NCBI GenBank assembly: GCA_002348045.1
Contig: DDYO01000024.1
Span: 1-9,567 of the forward strand
Length of the DNA stretch: 9,567 bases
Source of the DNA: Anaerolineales bacterium UBA2232
GTDB lineage: Bacteria; Chloroflexota; Anaerolineae; UBA2200
Reading direction: 5' to 3'
This document shows, in pieces, positions 1 through 6,274 of this stretch; the first letter of the stretch is position 1; the number at the start of each line of letters is the position of its first letter. The position numbers were made by a program, and so were the translations under genes. The notes under the pieces were generated by a model. That model searched no databases, had not been told where the DNA came from, and saw only the letters and a program-made list of their open reading frames with translations.

Positions 1-471
1 GTCGGTGCAGACGATCAACTCGTCGCTGATGGCGCGCATCTTGTCTTCCCAGAAGAGGAGATCCTTGTTACGAGCCCCAATGATCGAGATGACCTTGTTG
101 CCGCGCTCCCGCAGCGCCTTGGCGATGGGATAGATGGGTGCGATTCCCACGCCTCCCCCCACACACACAACGGTCCCAAACTCTTCAATGTCCGTGGGCA
201 GCCCCAGTGGTCCCACGAAGCTGGCCAGCTCATCGCCGGCTTTAAGCATGCCCAGTTGTTTGGTACTCTTGCCTACTTCCTGGAATACGATGGTGATCTC
301 CCCTGACTCCCGATCATAGTCGGCAATAGTCAGCGGTATGCGCTCACCCTCTTCATTTATGCGTACGATCACGAACTGCCCTGCCTTGGCTTTGCTCGCC
401 ACATAGGGGGCCAAGACCTTGAACAGCTTGGTGACCGGTGCCAGGTCCTCCCTGGTCGTAATGCGATACAC
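1..471 (-). CDS. SudB/NfnA-type ferredoxin-NADP reductase subunit (partial, C-terminus beyond window)
   Basis: This is an FAD/NAD-binding electron-transfer subunit of the family that includes sulfide dehydrogenase SudB, NfnA and dihydroorotate dehydrogenase PyrK. Such subunits pass electrons between NAD(P)H and ferredoxin or a partner glutamate-synthase-like subunit in the cytoplasm. I translated 157 residues from a GTG at 471. The start is fixed by a consensus AAGGAGGT Shine-Dalgarno at 478-485, six bases upstream. A beta-barrel N-terminal part carries the FAD motif RIPLTIAD (residues 44-51). The NAD-binding motif GGGVGIAP (105-112) follows, then GARNKDLLFWEDKM (132-145). Full-length relatives have about 280 residues, so the C-terminal part with the [2Fe-2S] cysteine cluster lies to the left of the window. 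A partner NfnB/GltD-like gene would be expected next in the operon, but is not visible. The family is clear; choosing among SudB, NfnA and PyrK is not possible from this half. Confidence 0.88.
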   Translation of the reverse strand, partial: MYRITTREDLAPVTKLFKVLAPYVASKAKAGQFVIVRINEEGERIPLTIADYDRESGEITIVFQEVGKSTKQLGMLKAGDELASFVGPLGLPTDIEEFGTVVCVGGGVGIAPIYPIAKALRERGNKVISIIGARNKDLLFWEDKMRAISDELIVCTD

Positions 472-477
472 TCGCGG

Positions 478-485
478 ACCTCCTT
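478..485 (-). promoter_or_regulatory. Shine-Dalgarno of the reductase gene
   Basis: AAGGAGGT on the minus strand, six bases before the GTG at 471. It is a full anti-16S match and decides the start codon. Confidence 0.85.
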
Positions 486-565
486 CAGGTCAGATTAAAC
501 CGGGGCAGCGGCATAAGATCATCAGCGCCGAAGCCTGACTGCTTTCCCGCCTCAAATCCGAAGCG

Positions 566-593
566 ATTATACGCGCGACCCTCTACAAGTCAA
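566..593 (-). promoter_or_regulatory. Sigma70-type promoter for the reductase gene
   Basis: On the minus strand a TTGACT -35 box (588-593) is followed by a 16-base spacer and a perfect TATAAT -10 box (566-571). Transcription would start near 559, giving a leader of about 90 bases before the GTG at 471. It lies between the small membrane protein gene and the reductase gene, so the reductase has its own promoter even if some transcripts arrive from upstream. Confidence 0.75.
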
Positions 594-627
594 GGATTCG
601 ATGCCTGCTCTACAGCCCTGACCGCAA

Positions 628-828
628 TCACACTAGATCGGCGAGCAGCCGGATGAGCTCTGCCGCCGTCGAGCCCAGGCGAACAAAACGCGTCGCGGTG
701 ATGGGTGTCCGCTGCCTGAAGGGGTGGCGTTTACGATCACGCACGTATCGCCAGGCACTCACCGCGCCCAGCACCGCTCCAAACAGGGTCCCCAGCAGTA
801 TGATCCGCGTACCTTCCTTGTCTTTCAT
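628..828 (-). CDS. Small single-span membrane protein, unknown function
   Basis: A 66-residue protein that I cannot assign to a named family. The ATG at 828 is preceded by GGAGGG about eight bases upstream. A longer reading from a GTG at 843 would place that Shine-Dalgarno inside the gene, so 828 is preferred. Residues 1-7 are polar and charged (MKDKEGT). A hydrophobic, glycine/alanine-rich segment (about residues 8-26, IILLGTLFGAVLGAVSAWR) looks like one membrane helix. A basic stretch (YVRDRKRHPFRQR) follows, then a C-terminal amphipathic helix ending ELIRLLADLV. The basic stretch after the helix predicts the C-terminus inside, by the positive-inside rule. The layout resembles YtxH-like small envelope proteins, but this is a general resemblance only. 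It sits upstream of the reductase gene on the same strand. Confidence 0.6.
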   Translation of the reverse strand: MKDKEGTRIILLGTLFGAVLGAVSAWRYVRDRKRHPFRQRTPITATRFVRLGSTAAELIRLLADLV

Positions 829-871
829 CAGCCTACCCTCCACAATTGCATGCCAACGGTGAGATCGACAG

Positions 872-911
872 GGGAGCGCTGGAGAGAGCGATCAAGTACG
901 TCCGCGCTCCC
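872..911. repeat. Inverted repeat in the leader of the small membrane protein gene
   Basis: GGGAGCGC (872-879) pairs perfectly with GCGCTCCC (904-911) across 24 bases. If the minus-strand promoter at 1053-1081 is used, this hairpin lies in the roughly 220-base leader about 45 bases before the ATG at 828. It could be an RNA structure affecting that mRNA. The rest of 841-1050 holds no convincing gene. Confidence 0.4.
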
Positions 912-957
912 GGCGCACTGGGCCGACCCAACCGCACCGCGCAAAGGCGCTCGTCTC

Positions 958-969
958 CAAGAGCTCTTG
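958..969. repeat. 12-base perfect palindrome CAAGAGCTCTTG
   Basis: A perfect dyad between the divergent genes. Its symmetry is what a dimeric regulator would use, but it lies about 90 bases downstream of the minus-strand -10 box, and no regulator gene is nearby. It may be chance. Confidence 0.25.
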
Positions 970-1052
970 CTCGCAGTTGCTGCGACCGAGGCAGCCCAAC
1001 TACAGTCGCTACTACATGACCTGAGTATTCGCAGCATCCAGCACTCGAACCA

Positions 1053-1081
1053 ATTATAGTCCGGTCCGGCGCTCAAGTCCA
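1053..1081 (-). promoter_or_regulatory. Sigma70-type promoter facing the small membrane protein gene
   Basis: On the minus strand TGGACT (1076-1081) is followed by a 17-base spacer and a perfect TATAAT (1053-1058). Predicted transcription starts near 1046, leaving a leader of about 220 bases before the ATG at 828. The -35 box matches four of six consensus positions. It is back to back with the rluB promoter, with nine bases between the two -35 boxes. Confidence 0.55.
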
Positions 1082-1090
1082 CTACTGCGG

Positions 1091-1119
1091 TTGACGTTCG
1101 CTCCCTCGGCGCGTACAAT
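1091..1119 (+). promoter_or_regulatory. Sigma70-type promoter of the rluB-cmk-plsC-DUF512 operon
   Basis: TTGACG (1091-1096), a 17-base spacer and TACAAT (1114-1119). Each box is one base off consensus and spacing is ideal. Transcription would start near 1126, about 25 bases before the rluB GTG, with GGAAGG at 1141-1146 as ribosome binding site. Confidence 0.78.
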
Positions 1120-1150
1120 GCGCACGACCAAGGGACTGACGGAAGGATAA

Positions 1151-1903
1151 GTGGAACGTTTGCACAAGGTGATGGCCCGGGCTGGTGTCGCTTCCAGGAG
1201 AGCCTGCGAGGCGCTTATCTCCGCTGGGCGTGTGCAAGTCAACGGACAGATCGTCTCGGTGCTGGGCAGTACGGTTGACCCTGAGCGTGATGTCATCCAT
1301 GTCGATGGCAAACCGCTCGAGCCTTGCCGACCCAAGCAATACATCATGCTGCACAAACCGCGCGGTTGTGTTACCACAGCCCGTGATCCAGAGAAACGCC
1401 CAACGGTGATGGATCTGGTGACGAGCACCGAGCGTCTGTTTCCCGTCGGTCGTCTAGATGCAGACAGTGAAGGTTTGTTGCTCTTGACCAACGATGGTGA
1501 CCTGTCCCAGCGACTGACTCACCCCAGCTTTGAGCACGAGAAGGAGTACCACGTTCTGGTCCAGGGACGCCCACTGCCCGAGACCCTCCAACGCCTGTCC
1601 CGGGGAATTACCCTTTCCGACGGCCTTACATGCCCCGCTCGGGTCACCACTATTAGGGACGCTGGTCCCGACTTGTGGCTGCGATGGATCATGCACGAGG
1701 GTCGAAACCGACAGATACGCCGCATGTGCGAACAAGTCGGTCATCCAGTCCGGCGCATCATCAGAACGCGCGTGGGTCCCCTCGAGCTGGGAAGTCTACC
1801 CGTGGGTCAGTCGAGGCACCTCCAACTAGCGGAACTGGAGCCGTTGCTCAAGCAACAGAAAGCGGCGCCGGGCAGCTTGGGCAAGGGTGACTCAAGACCT
1901 TGA
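1151..1903 (+). CDS. rluB: 23S rRNA pseudouridine synthase, RsuA/RluB family
   Basis: A 250-residue enzyme that isomerises a uridine in ribosomal RNA to pseudouridine. An S4 RNA-binding domain spans about residues 2-60 (RLHKVMARAGVASRRACEAL). The catalytic domain carries LHKPRGCVTT (about 67-76) and the signature GRLDADSEGLLLLTNDG, in which Asp103 is the catalytic aspartate. The C-terminal motif EGRNRQIRRM (183-192) is also present. Length and order fit RluB and RsuA; a helix-rich tail after residue 230 is poorly conserved. It starts with GTG behind GGAAGG, and is the first gene after a strong promoter. A position directly before cmk is common in Firmicutes and Chloroflexota, where the gene is annotated rluB. 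The exact target uridine cannot be read from the sequence, so RsuA-type specificity remains possible. Confidence 0.93.
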   Translation: MERLHKVMARAGVASRRACEALISAGRVQVNGQIVSVLGSTVDPERDVIHVDGKPLEPCRPKQYIMLHKPRGCVTTARDPEKRPTVMDLVTSTERLFPVGRLDADSEGLLLLTNDGDLSQRLTHPSFEHEKEYHVLVQGRPLPETLQRLSRGITLSDGLTCPARVTTIRDAGPDLWLRWIMHEGRNRQIRRMCEQVGHPVRRIIRTRVGPLELGSLPVGQSRHLQLAELEPLLKQQKAAPGSLGKGDSRP

Positions 1904-1946
1904 GCGCGACAGCACGTCTTGGACAAACTAATCCATCCGTGAGACT

Positions 1947-2645
1947 GTGAGGTCCTCGTTGCCGCACCCTGACACGATTGCCATAGACGGTCCAGCCGCC
2001 TCCGGAAAGAGCACCATCGGCCACATGCTTGCCCTGGAGCTTGACTATCTGTACTTTGACACGGGAGTGATGTACCGTGCCGTCACTTGGGCAGTGCTGG
2101 AGGCAGGAGTTGCGGTGACCGATGAAGATACAGTCACGCGCATCGCCGAGGCGATCACCATTGACGTCGTTGAACCAACCCAGTCCGACGGTCGCCAGTA
2201 CACCGTTCTGGTGGATGGGAAGGACATCACCTGGGATCTCCGCGAGCCCCAAGTCGAGATCGCCGTCTCACCTGTCTCAGCCTACCCAGGCGTGCGACGC
2301 GCCATGACCGAGCAACAGCGGCGCATCGCAGCTCGGGGCAGAGTGGTCATGGTAGGCCGCGACATTGGCACCGTGGTTCTCCCGGATGCGCAGCTCAAGA
2401 TCTACTTGGACGCGACTGCTGAGTGTAGAGCGGCGCGCCGACATGCCGAGCTGCGGAAGCGGGGGCAGCGAAGAGCGTACCGGCACATCCTTGCTGAGAT
2501 GCAGCGCAGGGACAAGATCGACAGCGAGCGGGCCGTTGCTCCCCTGCGCCCTGCGCCCGATGCCGTGATACTTGACACCACGCGTCTAGCCGTACCGGAC
2601 GTCATGCGAGCAGTGCTGCAACTGATTCAGGACCGAGATCCGTGA
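1947..2645 (+). CDS. cmk: Cytidylate kinase
   Basis: Phosphorylates CMP and dCMP to the diphosphates with ATP, in the cytoplasm. It feeds nucleotide pools and recycles the CMP released by phospholipid synthesis. The 232-residue product has the P-loop GPAASGKS (15-22), FDTGVMYRAVT (37-47), the CMP-binding segment VGRDIGTVVLPDA (136-148) and the lid region QRRDKIDSERAVAPL (186-200). Length is normal for the family. The start is uncertain. The GTG at 1947 has no clear ribosome site. A TTG at 1959, twelve bases later, has GAGGT about five bases before it, and would give a protein beginning PHPDTIAIDGPAASGKS. The stop overlaps the next gene's GTG by four bases (GTGA), indicating translational coupling to the acyltransferases. 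Confidence 0.95.
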   Translation: MRSSLPHPDTIAIDGPAASGKSTIGHMLALELDYLYFDTGVMYRAVTWAVLEAGVAVTDEDTVTRIAEAITIDVVEPTQSDGRQYTVLVDGKDITWDLREPQVEIAVSPVSAYPGVRRAMTEQQRRIAARGRVVMVGRDIGTVVLPDAQLKIYLDATAECRAARRHAELRKRGQRRAYRHILAEMQRRDKIDSERAVAPLRPAPDAVILDTTRLAVPDVMRAVLQLIQDRDP

Positions 2646-3277
2646 GCGTCAAGCGGCGATTCCTGGTAGCGGTGCTCCGCGGGCTTCTGCGCGGCCTGTC
2701 CCACTGGGAGATCACCGGCACGGAGAACCTCCCGGCCGCTGGACCCCTCCTTGTCGTGTTTAACCACGTGGCGCACCTTGACGGTCCTGTGGTGATAGCG
2801 AGCCTACCGTGGGAAGTCGAGGGGATTGCACTGGTGGACCTCTATCGCGTTCCGGTAGTGGGACCCTTACTACGCTTGTATGGCACGATCCCGATCCACC
2901 GTGACCAGTACGACCGGGATATTCTCCGGCGCGCGCTCGCCGTTCTCGAATCCGGCGGTGTTCTGGCCCTGGCGCCCGAGGCGCGGCGCAGTCCCACCCT
3001 CAGCCTGGAGCAAGGGCGCACCGGTGCAGCCTATTTGGCGCTCCGTAGCAACGCGCCAATCCTGCCCATCGGCATAACGGGCACCGAGTCCGTGCCTGCG
3101 GCCCTGAAACGCCTGCGGCGACCCCGCCTCTCGGTGAACATCGGAGCAGCTTTCCATCTGGACGGCCCACTTTTGGCTGGCGCAGCTCGACATGCACAGC
3201 TCAATTCAGCCCGTGATGAAATCATGGTACACATCGCGGCGCTGTTGCCCATCGAGTACCGGGGTGTCTATGCCTAG
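2642..3277 (+). CDS. PlsC-like 1-acylglycerol-3-phosphate acyltransferase, variant motif III
   Basis: A 211-residue member of the PlsC/LPLAT family, which acylates lysophosphatidic acid to phosphatidic acid at the inner membrane face. The HX4D catalytic motif is intact in NHVAHLD (His42, Asp47). The substrate-binding motif II is YGTIPIHR (80-87), and motif IV is LPIGITG (141-147). Motif III reads APEARRS (111-117) instead of the usual PEGTRS: the glutamate and final arginine-serine remain, while Gly and Thr are replaced by Ala and Arg. This may change acceptor specificity; loss of activity cannot be excluded. The GTG start overlaps the cmk stop by four bases. The C-terminus LLPIEYRGVYA is nearly the same as in the next gene, so the two are tandem paralogues. 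Confidence 0.88.
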   Translation: MSVKRRFLVAVLRGLLRGLSHWEITGTENLPAAGPLLVVFNHVAHLDGPVVIASLPWEVEGIALVDLYRVPVVGPLLRLYGTIPIHRDQYDRDILRRALAVLESGGVLALAPEARRSPTLSLEQGRTGAAYLALRSNAPILPIGITGTESVPAALKRLRRPRLSVNIGAAFHLDGPLLAGAARHAQLNSARDEIMVHIAALLPIEYRGVYA

Positions 3278-3977
3278 CCGCAGGGTTCGGGCCTTTCGTC
3301 GCTTTGCCAACTGGGTGCTCGGCATGGTTCTGCGGGCGGTCTTTAGCATAGAGCTGGTCGGACTGCACAACATTCCGCCAGACGGTCCGTTCATCGCCGC
3401 CATGAATCACATCTTTTTCATCGACCCCATTCTGGTCAGCACTTTTTCCAACAGGATGATCGTCATCATGTCCAAGATCGAGAACTACGACATCCCTCTC
3501 GTTGGCCCGATCTTGCACCTGTACGGGACGTTCCCGGTCCACCGCGGCGAGACTGACATGCACGCCATCCGTACCTCGCTCAAGGTGCTGGATGCCGGCG
3601 TTGGGCTCCTTATGGCCCCCGAGGGGACCCGCAGCCCGCACCGGGCTCTCCAGCCGGGTCGGGACGGCATGGCGCTCATTGCGCTGCGGTCGGCAGCGCC
3701 CATCGTGCCCGTGGGCATTACGGGACAGGAGAAACTGTGGACAAACCTCAAACGCCTAAGGCGCACCCCCGTGCGGCTGGCATTCGGTGAGCCTTTCCTT
3801 GCCCGGCCGGACCCCTCCCTCAGTCACAAGGAGCAACTCCACTGCGTGACCCACGACGCCATGGTTCGCCTAGCTGCGTTGCTGCCCAGGGAGTATAGGG
3901 GAGTATACGCTGACAAAGAGAGCCCAGATGGTGATTGGGCCGCCGTACCCACGGCAACGGGGACCGCAGCAGGGTGA
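3270..3977 (+). CDS. plsC: 1-acyl-sn-glycerol-3-phosphate acyltransferase (PlsC)
   Basis: A 235-residue acyltransferase that should convert lysophosphatidic acid plus acyl-ACP or acyl-CoA to phosphatidic acid. All four family motifs are present: NHIFFID with His47 and Asp52, YGTFPVHRG (85-93), APEGTRS (116-122) and VPVGITG (146-152). The N-terminal segment ANWVLGMVLRAVFSIELV (about 13-30) is hydrophobic and may anchor it to the membrane. The reading frame is open upstream to 3192, but the ATG at 3270, with GGGGTG a few bases before it, gives the normal N-terminus and overlaps the previous gene by only eight bases. After the shared tail LLPREYRGVYA a 20-residue low-complexity, Ala/Thr-rich extension follows. 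Of the two paralogues this has the more canonical active site. Confidence 0.92.
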   Translation: MPSRRVRAFRRFANWVLGMVLRAVFSIELVGLHNIPPDGPFIAAMNHIFFIDPILVSTFSNRMIVIMSKIENYDIPLVGPILHLYGTFPVHRGETDMHAIRTSLKVLDAGVGLLMAPEGTRSPHRALQPGRDGMALIALRSAAPIVPVGITGQEKLWTNLKRLRRTPVRLAFGEPFLARPDPSLSHKEQLHCVTHDAMVRLAALLPREYRGVYADKESPDGDWAAVPTATGTAAG

Positions 3978-5302
3978 CTCGGCAAGCCTCTGGCGGCAGG
4001 ATCAGCAGCGTGCGACCTGATAGCCCTGCCGCGCGCGTTGGCCTGCTCGCAGGCGATGTGCTACAAGCCATCAACGGACATGTGCTGCACGACATCATTG
4101 ACTATCGTTTCTACAGCGCTGAAGAGGTCCTTGCGTTGACCGTCGCCCGTTCGGGCGGCGCCTTGGTGACAGTCGCGATCGAGCGGGACTATGGCAGTGA
4201 TCTGGGCCTGGAGTTTGAGCAGCCGACCTTTGATGGCATTCGTACTTGCCGAAACCGCTGCGAGTTCTGTTTCGTCGGCCAAATGCCTCCTGGATTGCGC
4301 TCAAGCTTGTACCTTCGGGATGACGACTATCGTTACTCGTTTCTATACGGCAACTTTATCACCCTGACGAACCTTGATGAGACGGACTGGGACCGCATCG
4401 GAGAGCAGGGACTGAGCCCGCTCTATGTCTCAGTGCACGCGACCGATCCCTGCCTGCGGGCCCGACTCCTGGGTCGAACAAAGGCCAGCGATGTACTGAG
4501 CCAGATTCGGCGGCTTCGCTGCCTAGGAATCGCTGTGCACTGTCAGATCGTGATAACCCCAGGTCTCAACGATGGCGCGGCCTTGGCTAGAACGGTTGAG
4601 GATCTGGCATCGTTGCACCCCACGGTGCTCACCATCGGCATTGTGCCTGTCGGCTTAACCCGCTATCACCACTGTGGTCAAAGAACCTTGACCCCGTCAG
4701 AAGCAGGCAGTTTGTTGGACTGGATGGCTCCCTTACAGACCAAATACCGCCAGCAGACCGGCGCCGGATTGGCCTACGCGGCCGACGAGATCTATCTGAT
4801 GGCTGGGCGATCCGTTCCCTCCTCCAGATCCTACGATGGCTTCCCACAGCTGGACAATGGCATCGGCCTTACCCGCCGGCTCCTTGACGACTGGTCCCGG
4901 GTCAAGCGGAGGGCTAGCCCTGACCGATGGACCCATGGCAAGACCACGCTGGTTTGTGGCATGCTTATTGCCCCAACTCTGCGCAGGATTGTGGCCGAGT
5001 TGGAAGTGCTGGTCGGAGCATCAATCACCGTGGTACCCGTTGAGAATGGGCTGTTTGGCCCCACCGTGACCGTTTCCGGCCTTCTGGCCGCTTCAGACGT
5101 GGTTGGCGCCCTTGGCGACCGTGCCCTTGGAGATACTCTGGCCCTGCCAAGGACCATGTTTGACGCCAGCGGCCAACTCACGCTGGATGATAGAGACGTG
5201 CCGTGGATTGAGAATAGGCTTCAGATTCCCATTGTTGTGGTAGACTCGCTGGGGATGCTCCTCAAGAGCGCCACATCCGACAGCAAGACCCAGGCCGGGT
5301 GA
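3974..5302 (+). CDS. PDZ / radical SAM / DUF512 iron-sulfur protein
   Basis: A 442-residue protein of the DUF512 family, found in Cyanobacteria, Clostridia and Chloroflexota; its reaction is not known. A PDZ-like domain (about 6-70, with [27 protein letters not shown]) begins the protein. The radical SAM-type cluster CRNRCEFC (CX3CX2C; Cys92, Cys96, Cys99) comes next, then [21 protein letters not shown] and [13 protein letters not shown], which are hallmark DUF512 sequences. [10 protein letters not shown] (150-159) and DEIYL (271-275) follow, and the C-terminal half is DUF512 proper. The start is taken as the GTG at 3974, which overlaps the plsC stop by four bases, the same GTGA arrangement as cmk to the first acyltransferase. 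A TTG 39 bases upstream is less likely. Translational coupling to phospholipid genes hints at a lipid or envelope connection, but that is inference. In relatives a der/plsY pair often sits nearby; neither is seen here. Confidence 0.92.
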   Translation: MTRQASGGRISSVRPDSPAARVGLLAGDVLQAINGHVLHDIIDYRFYSAEEVLALTVARSGGALVTVAIERDYGSDLGLEFEQPTFDGIRTCRNRCEFCFVGQMPPGLRSSLYLRDDDYRYSFLYGNFITLTNLDETDWDRIGEQGLSPLYVSVHATDPCLRARLLGRTKASDVLSQIRRLRCLGIAVHCQIVITPGLNDGAALARTVEDLASLHPTVLTIGIVPVGLTRYHHCGQRTLTPSEAGSLLDWMAPLQTKYRQQTGAGLAYAADEIYLMAGRSVPSSRSYDGFPQLDNGIGLTRRLLDDWSRVKRRASPDRWTHGKTTLVCGMLIAPTLRRIVAELEVLVGASITVVPVENGLFGPTVTVSGLLAASDVVGALGDRALGDTLALPRTMFDASGQLTLDDRDVPWIENRLQIPIVVVDSLGMLLKSATSDSKTQAG

Positions 5303-5315
5303 CACTGGCGGCATT

Positions 5316-5343
5316 TTGCCCCGTGCGCTGTTCGTGGTAACAT
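5316..5343 (+). promoter_or_regulatory. Weak candidate promoter before hrb
   Basis: TTGCCC (5316-5321), a 16-base spacer and TAACAT (5338-5343), each matching four of six consensus positions. It lies in the 130-base gap between the DUF512 gene and hrb. Readthrough from the upstream operon is an equally good explanation for hrb expression. Confidence 0.3.
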
Positions 5344-5432
5344 CTTCCTGTCTCAGGCGAGGCGCGTCGAGGGCGGGTCACGGTCAAACGAAACAACCCT
5401 GGCCAATGCAACCGGAATGTGAAGGGAGTGGG

Positions 5433-6137
5433 ATGAACCCCAAGACTCTGTACAAGATCTCTTATGGCCTATACGTTGTCAGCTCCGTCAAAGACGGCAA
5501 GCTCAACGGGCAAATCGCCAATACTGTCTTCCAGACGACCTCGGAGCCGCAGACGGTAGCCGTCTGCATCAACAAGGAGAACTACACCCACTCGTTCATC
5601 GAGGCCAGCCGTCGCTTCACCGTTTCCGTTCTGCGCCAAGAGACCCCGATGGAGTTCATCGGCCTGTTCGGGTTCAAGAGCGGCCGCGATGTTGACAAGT
5701 TCGAGACGACCAAGTACATCATGGGCGCCAGCGGCGCACCCATTGTCCTGGATCACACCCTGGCGTATATGGAATTTGAGGTCATGGACAGCATGAGCGC
5801 AGGGACTCACACGCTGTATGTGGGCAAGATGGTCGGTGCGGAAATCGTGGACGAAAATGCCGAGCCGTTGACCTACGCCTACTATCAGCTCGTAAAGCGC
5901 GGCAAGTCACCAAAGAACGCCCCGACCTTTCAGAAGGAGGTTGCCAAGCCGGAGCAGTCCGAGGCCGAGGTGAAGGGGGCGCGCCAGTGGCGTTGCACGG
6001 TGTGCGGTTACATCTATGATCCCGCCCAGGGAGACCCTGATGGTGGCATCGCCCCTGGTACGTCTTTCGAGGACATCCCTGATTCCTGGGTATGTCCCGT
6101 ATGTGGGGCCGCCAAGTCGGACTTTGAACCGGTGTAG
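5433..6137 (+). CDS. hrb: Flavin reductase-rubredoxin fusion (Hrb-type high-molecular-weight rubredoxin)
   Basis: A 234-residue two-domain electron carrier. Residues 1 to about 150 form an FMN-binding split-barrel domain of the flavin reductase family ([38 protein letters not shown]). A charged linker (about 156-183) leads to a complete C-terminal rubredoxin domain with the four iron-binding cysteines Cys188, Cys191, Cys221 and Cys224 in CTVCGY and CPVCGA, and the typical [19 protein letters not shown] between them. In Moorella thermoacetica a protein of this design passes electrons from NADH to the flavodiiron protein FprA, which reduces oxygen or nitric oxide. The start is the ATG at 5433, behind GGGAG; the frame extends upstream to 5316 but that segment lacks family sequence. 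No FprA gene is present in the window. A terminator-like hairpin follows the stop. Confidence 0.92.
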   Translation: MNPKTLYKISYGLYVVSSVKDGKLNGQIANTVFQTTSEPQTVAVCINKENYTHSFIEASRRFTVSVLRQETPMEFIGLFGFKSGRDVDKFETTKYIMGASGAPIVLDHTLAYMEFEVMDSMSAGTHTLYVGKMVGAEIVDENAEPLTYAYYQLVKRGKSPKNAPTFQKEVAKPEQSEAEVKGARQWRCTVCGYIYDPAQGDPDGGIAPGTSFEDIPDSWVCPVCGAAKSDFEPV

Positions 6138-6165
6138 TCTGCCCGGGCCGGGGCGATGCGGTTCT

Positions 6166-6185
6166 TGGCCGAATCGGCCAGTTTT
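6166..6185 (+). terminator. Probable intrinsic terminator after hrb
   Basis: TGGCCG (6166-6171) pairs with CGGCCA (6175-6180) across a three-base loop, then GTTTT. The stem is short but GC-rich, and the position 29 bases after the hrb stop fits. The short U-run makes it a moderate terminator, so some transcripts may continue into the glmS leader. Confidence 0.5.
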
Positions 6186-6198
6186 CATGTTCCGCCAG

Positions 6199-6259
6199 AT
6201 GAGCCAGACATCGTTCTGTCGGGAAAGGAGGTCATGAGCCAGACCAGGAAGTAGAACGA
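6199..6259 (+). repeat. 11-base direct repeat and 7-base inverted repeat upstream of the ribozyme
   Basis: ATGAGCCAGAC occurs at 6199-6209 and again at 6234-6244. TCGTTCT (6211-6217) is complementary to AGAACGA (6253-6259). Between them a full Shine-Dalgarno match AAAGGAGGT (6224-6232) is followed after one base by ATG and a six-codon frame (MSQTRK, stop at 6252-6254). The spacing is too short for normal initiation, so I do not call a gene. No clear promoter for glmS could be found in 6186-6274. Confidence 0.4.
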
Positions 6260-6274
6260 CATTCGGGGGAAAAC

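Noticed and set aside
828..1118. Open frame of 96 codons on the minus strand in the divergent region
   Set aside because: Composition is Ser/Arg/Ala-rich with no recognisable domain. Its start lies upstream of the predicted transcript start, and its end overlaps the leader and ribosome site of the small membrane protein gene.
3192..3269. Upstream extension of the second acyltransferase frame
   Set aside because: These 26 codons lie within the end of the first acyltransferase and lack family sequence. The ATG at 3270 gives the normal N-terminus.
5316..5432. N-terminal extension of hrb with Cys and Arg residues
   Set aside because: No homology to the family. The ATG at 5433 has its own ribosome site and begins the conserved flavin reductase domain.
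6234..6254. Six-codon leader peptide MSQTRK behind a perfect Shine-Dalgarno
   Set aside because: Only one base separates the Shine-Dalgarno from the ATG, too close for normal initiation. Kept only as an oddity in the repeat region.
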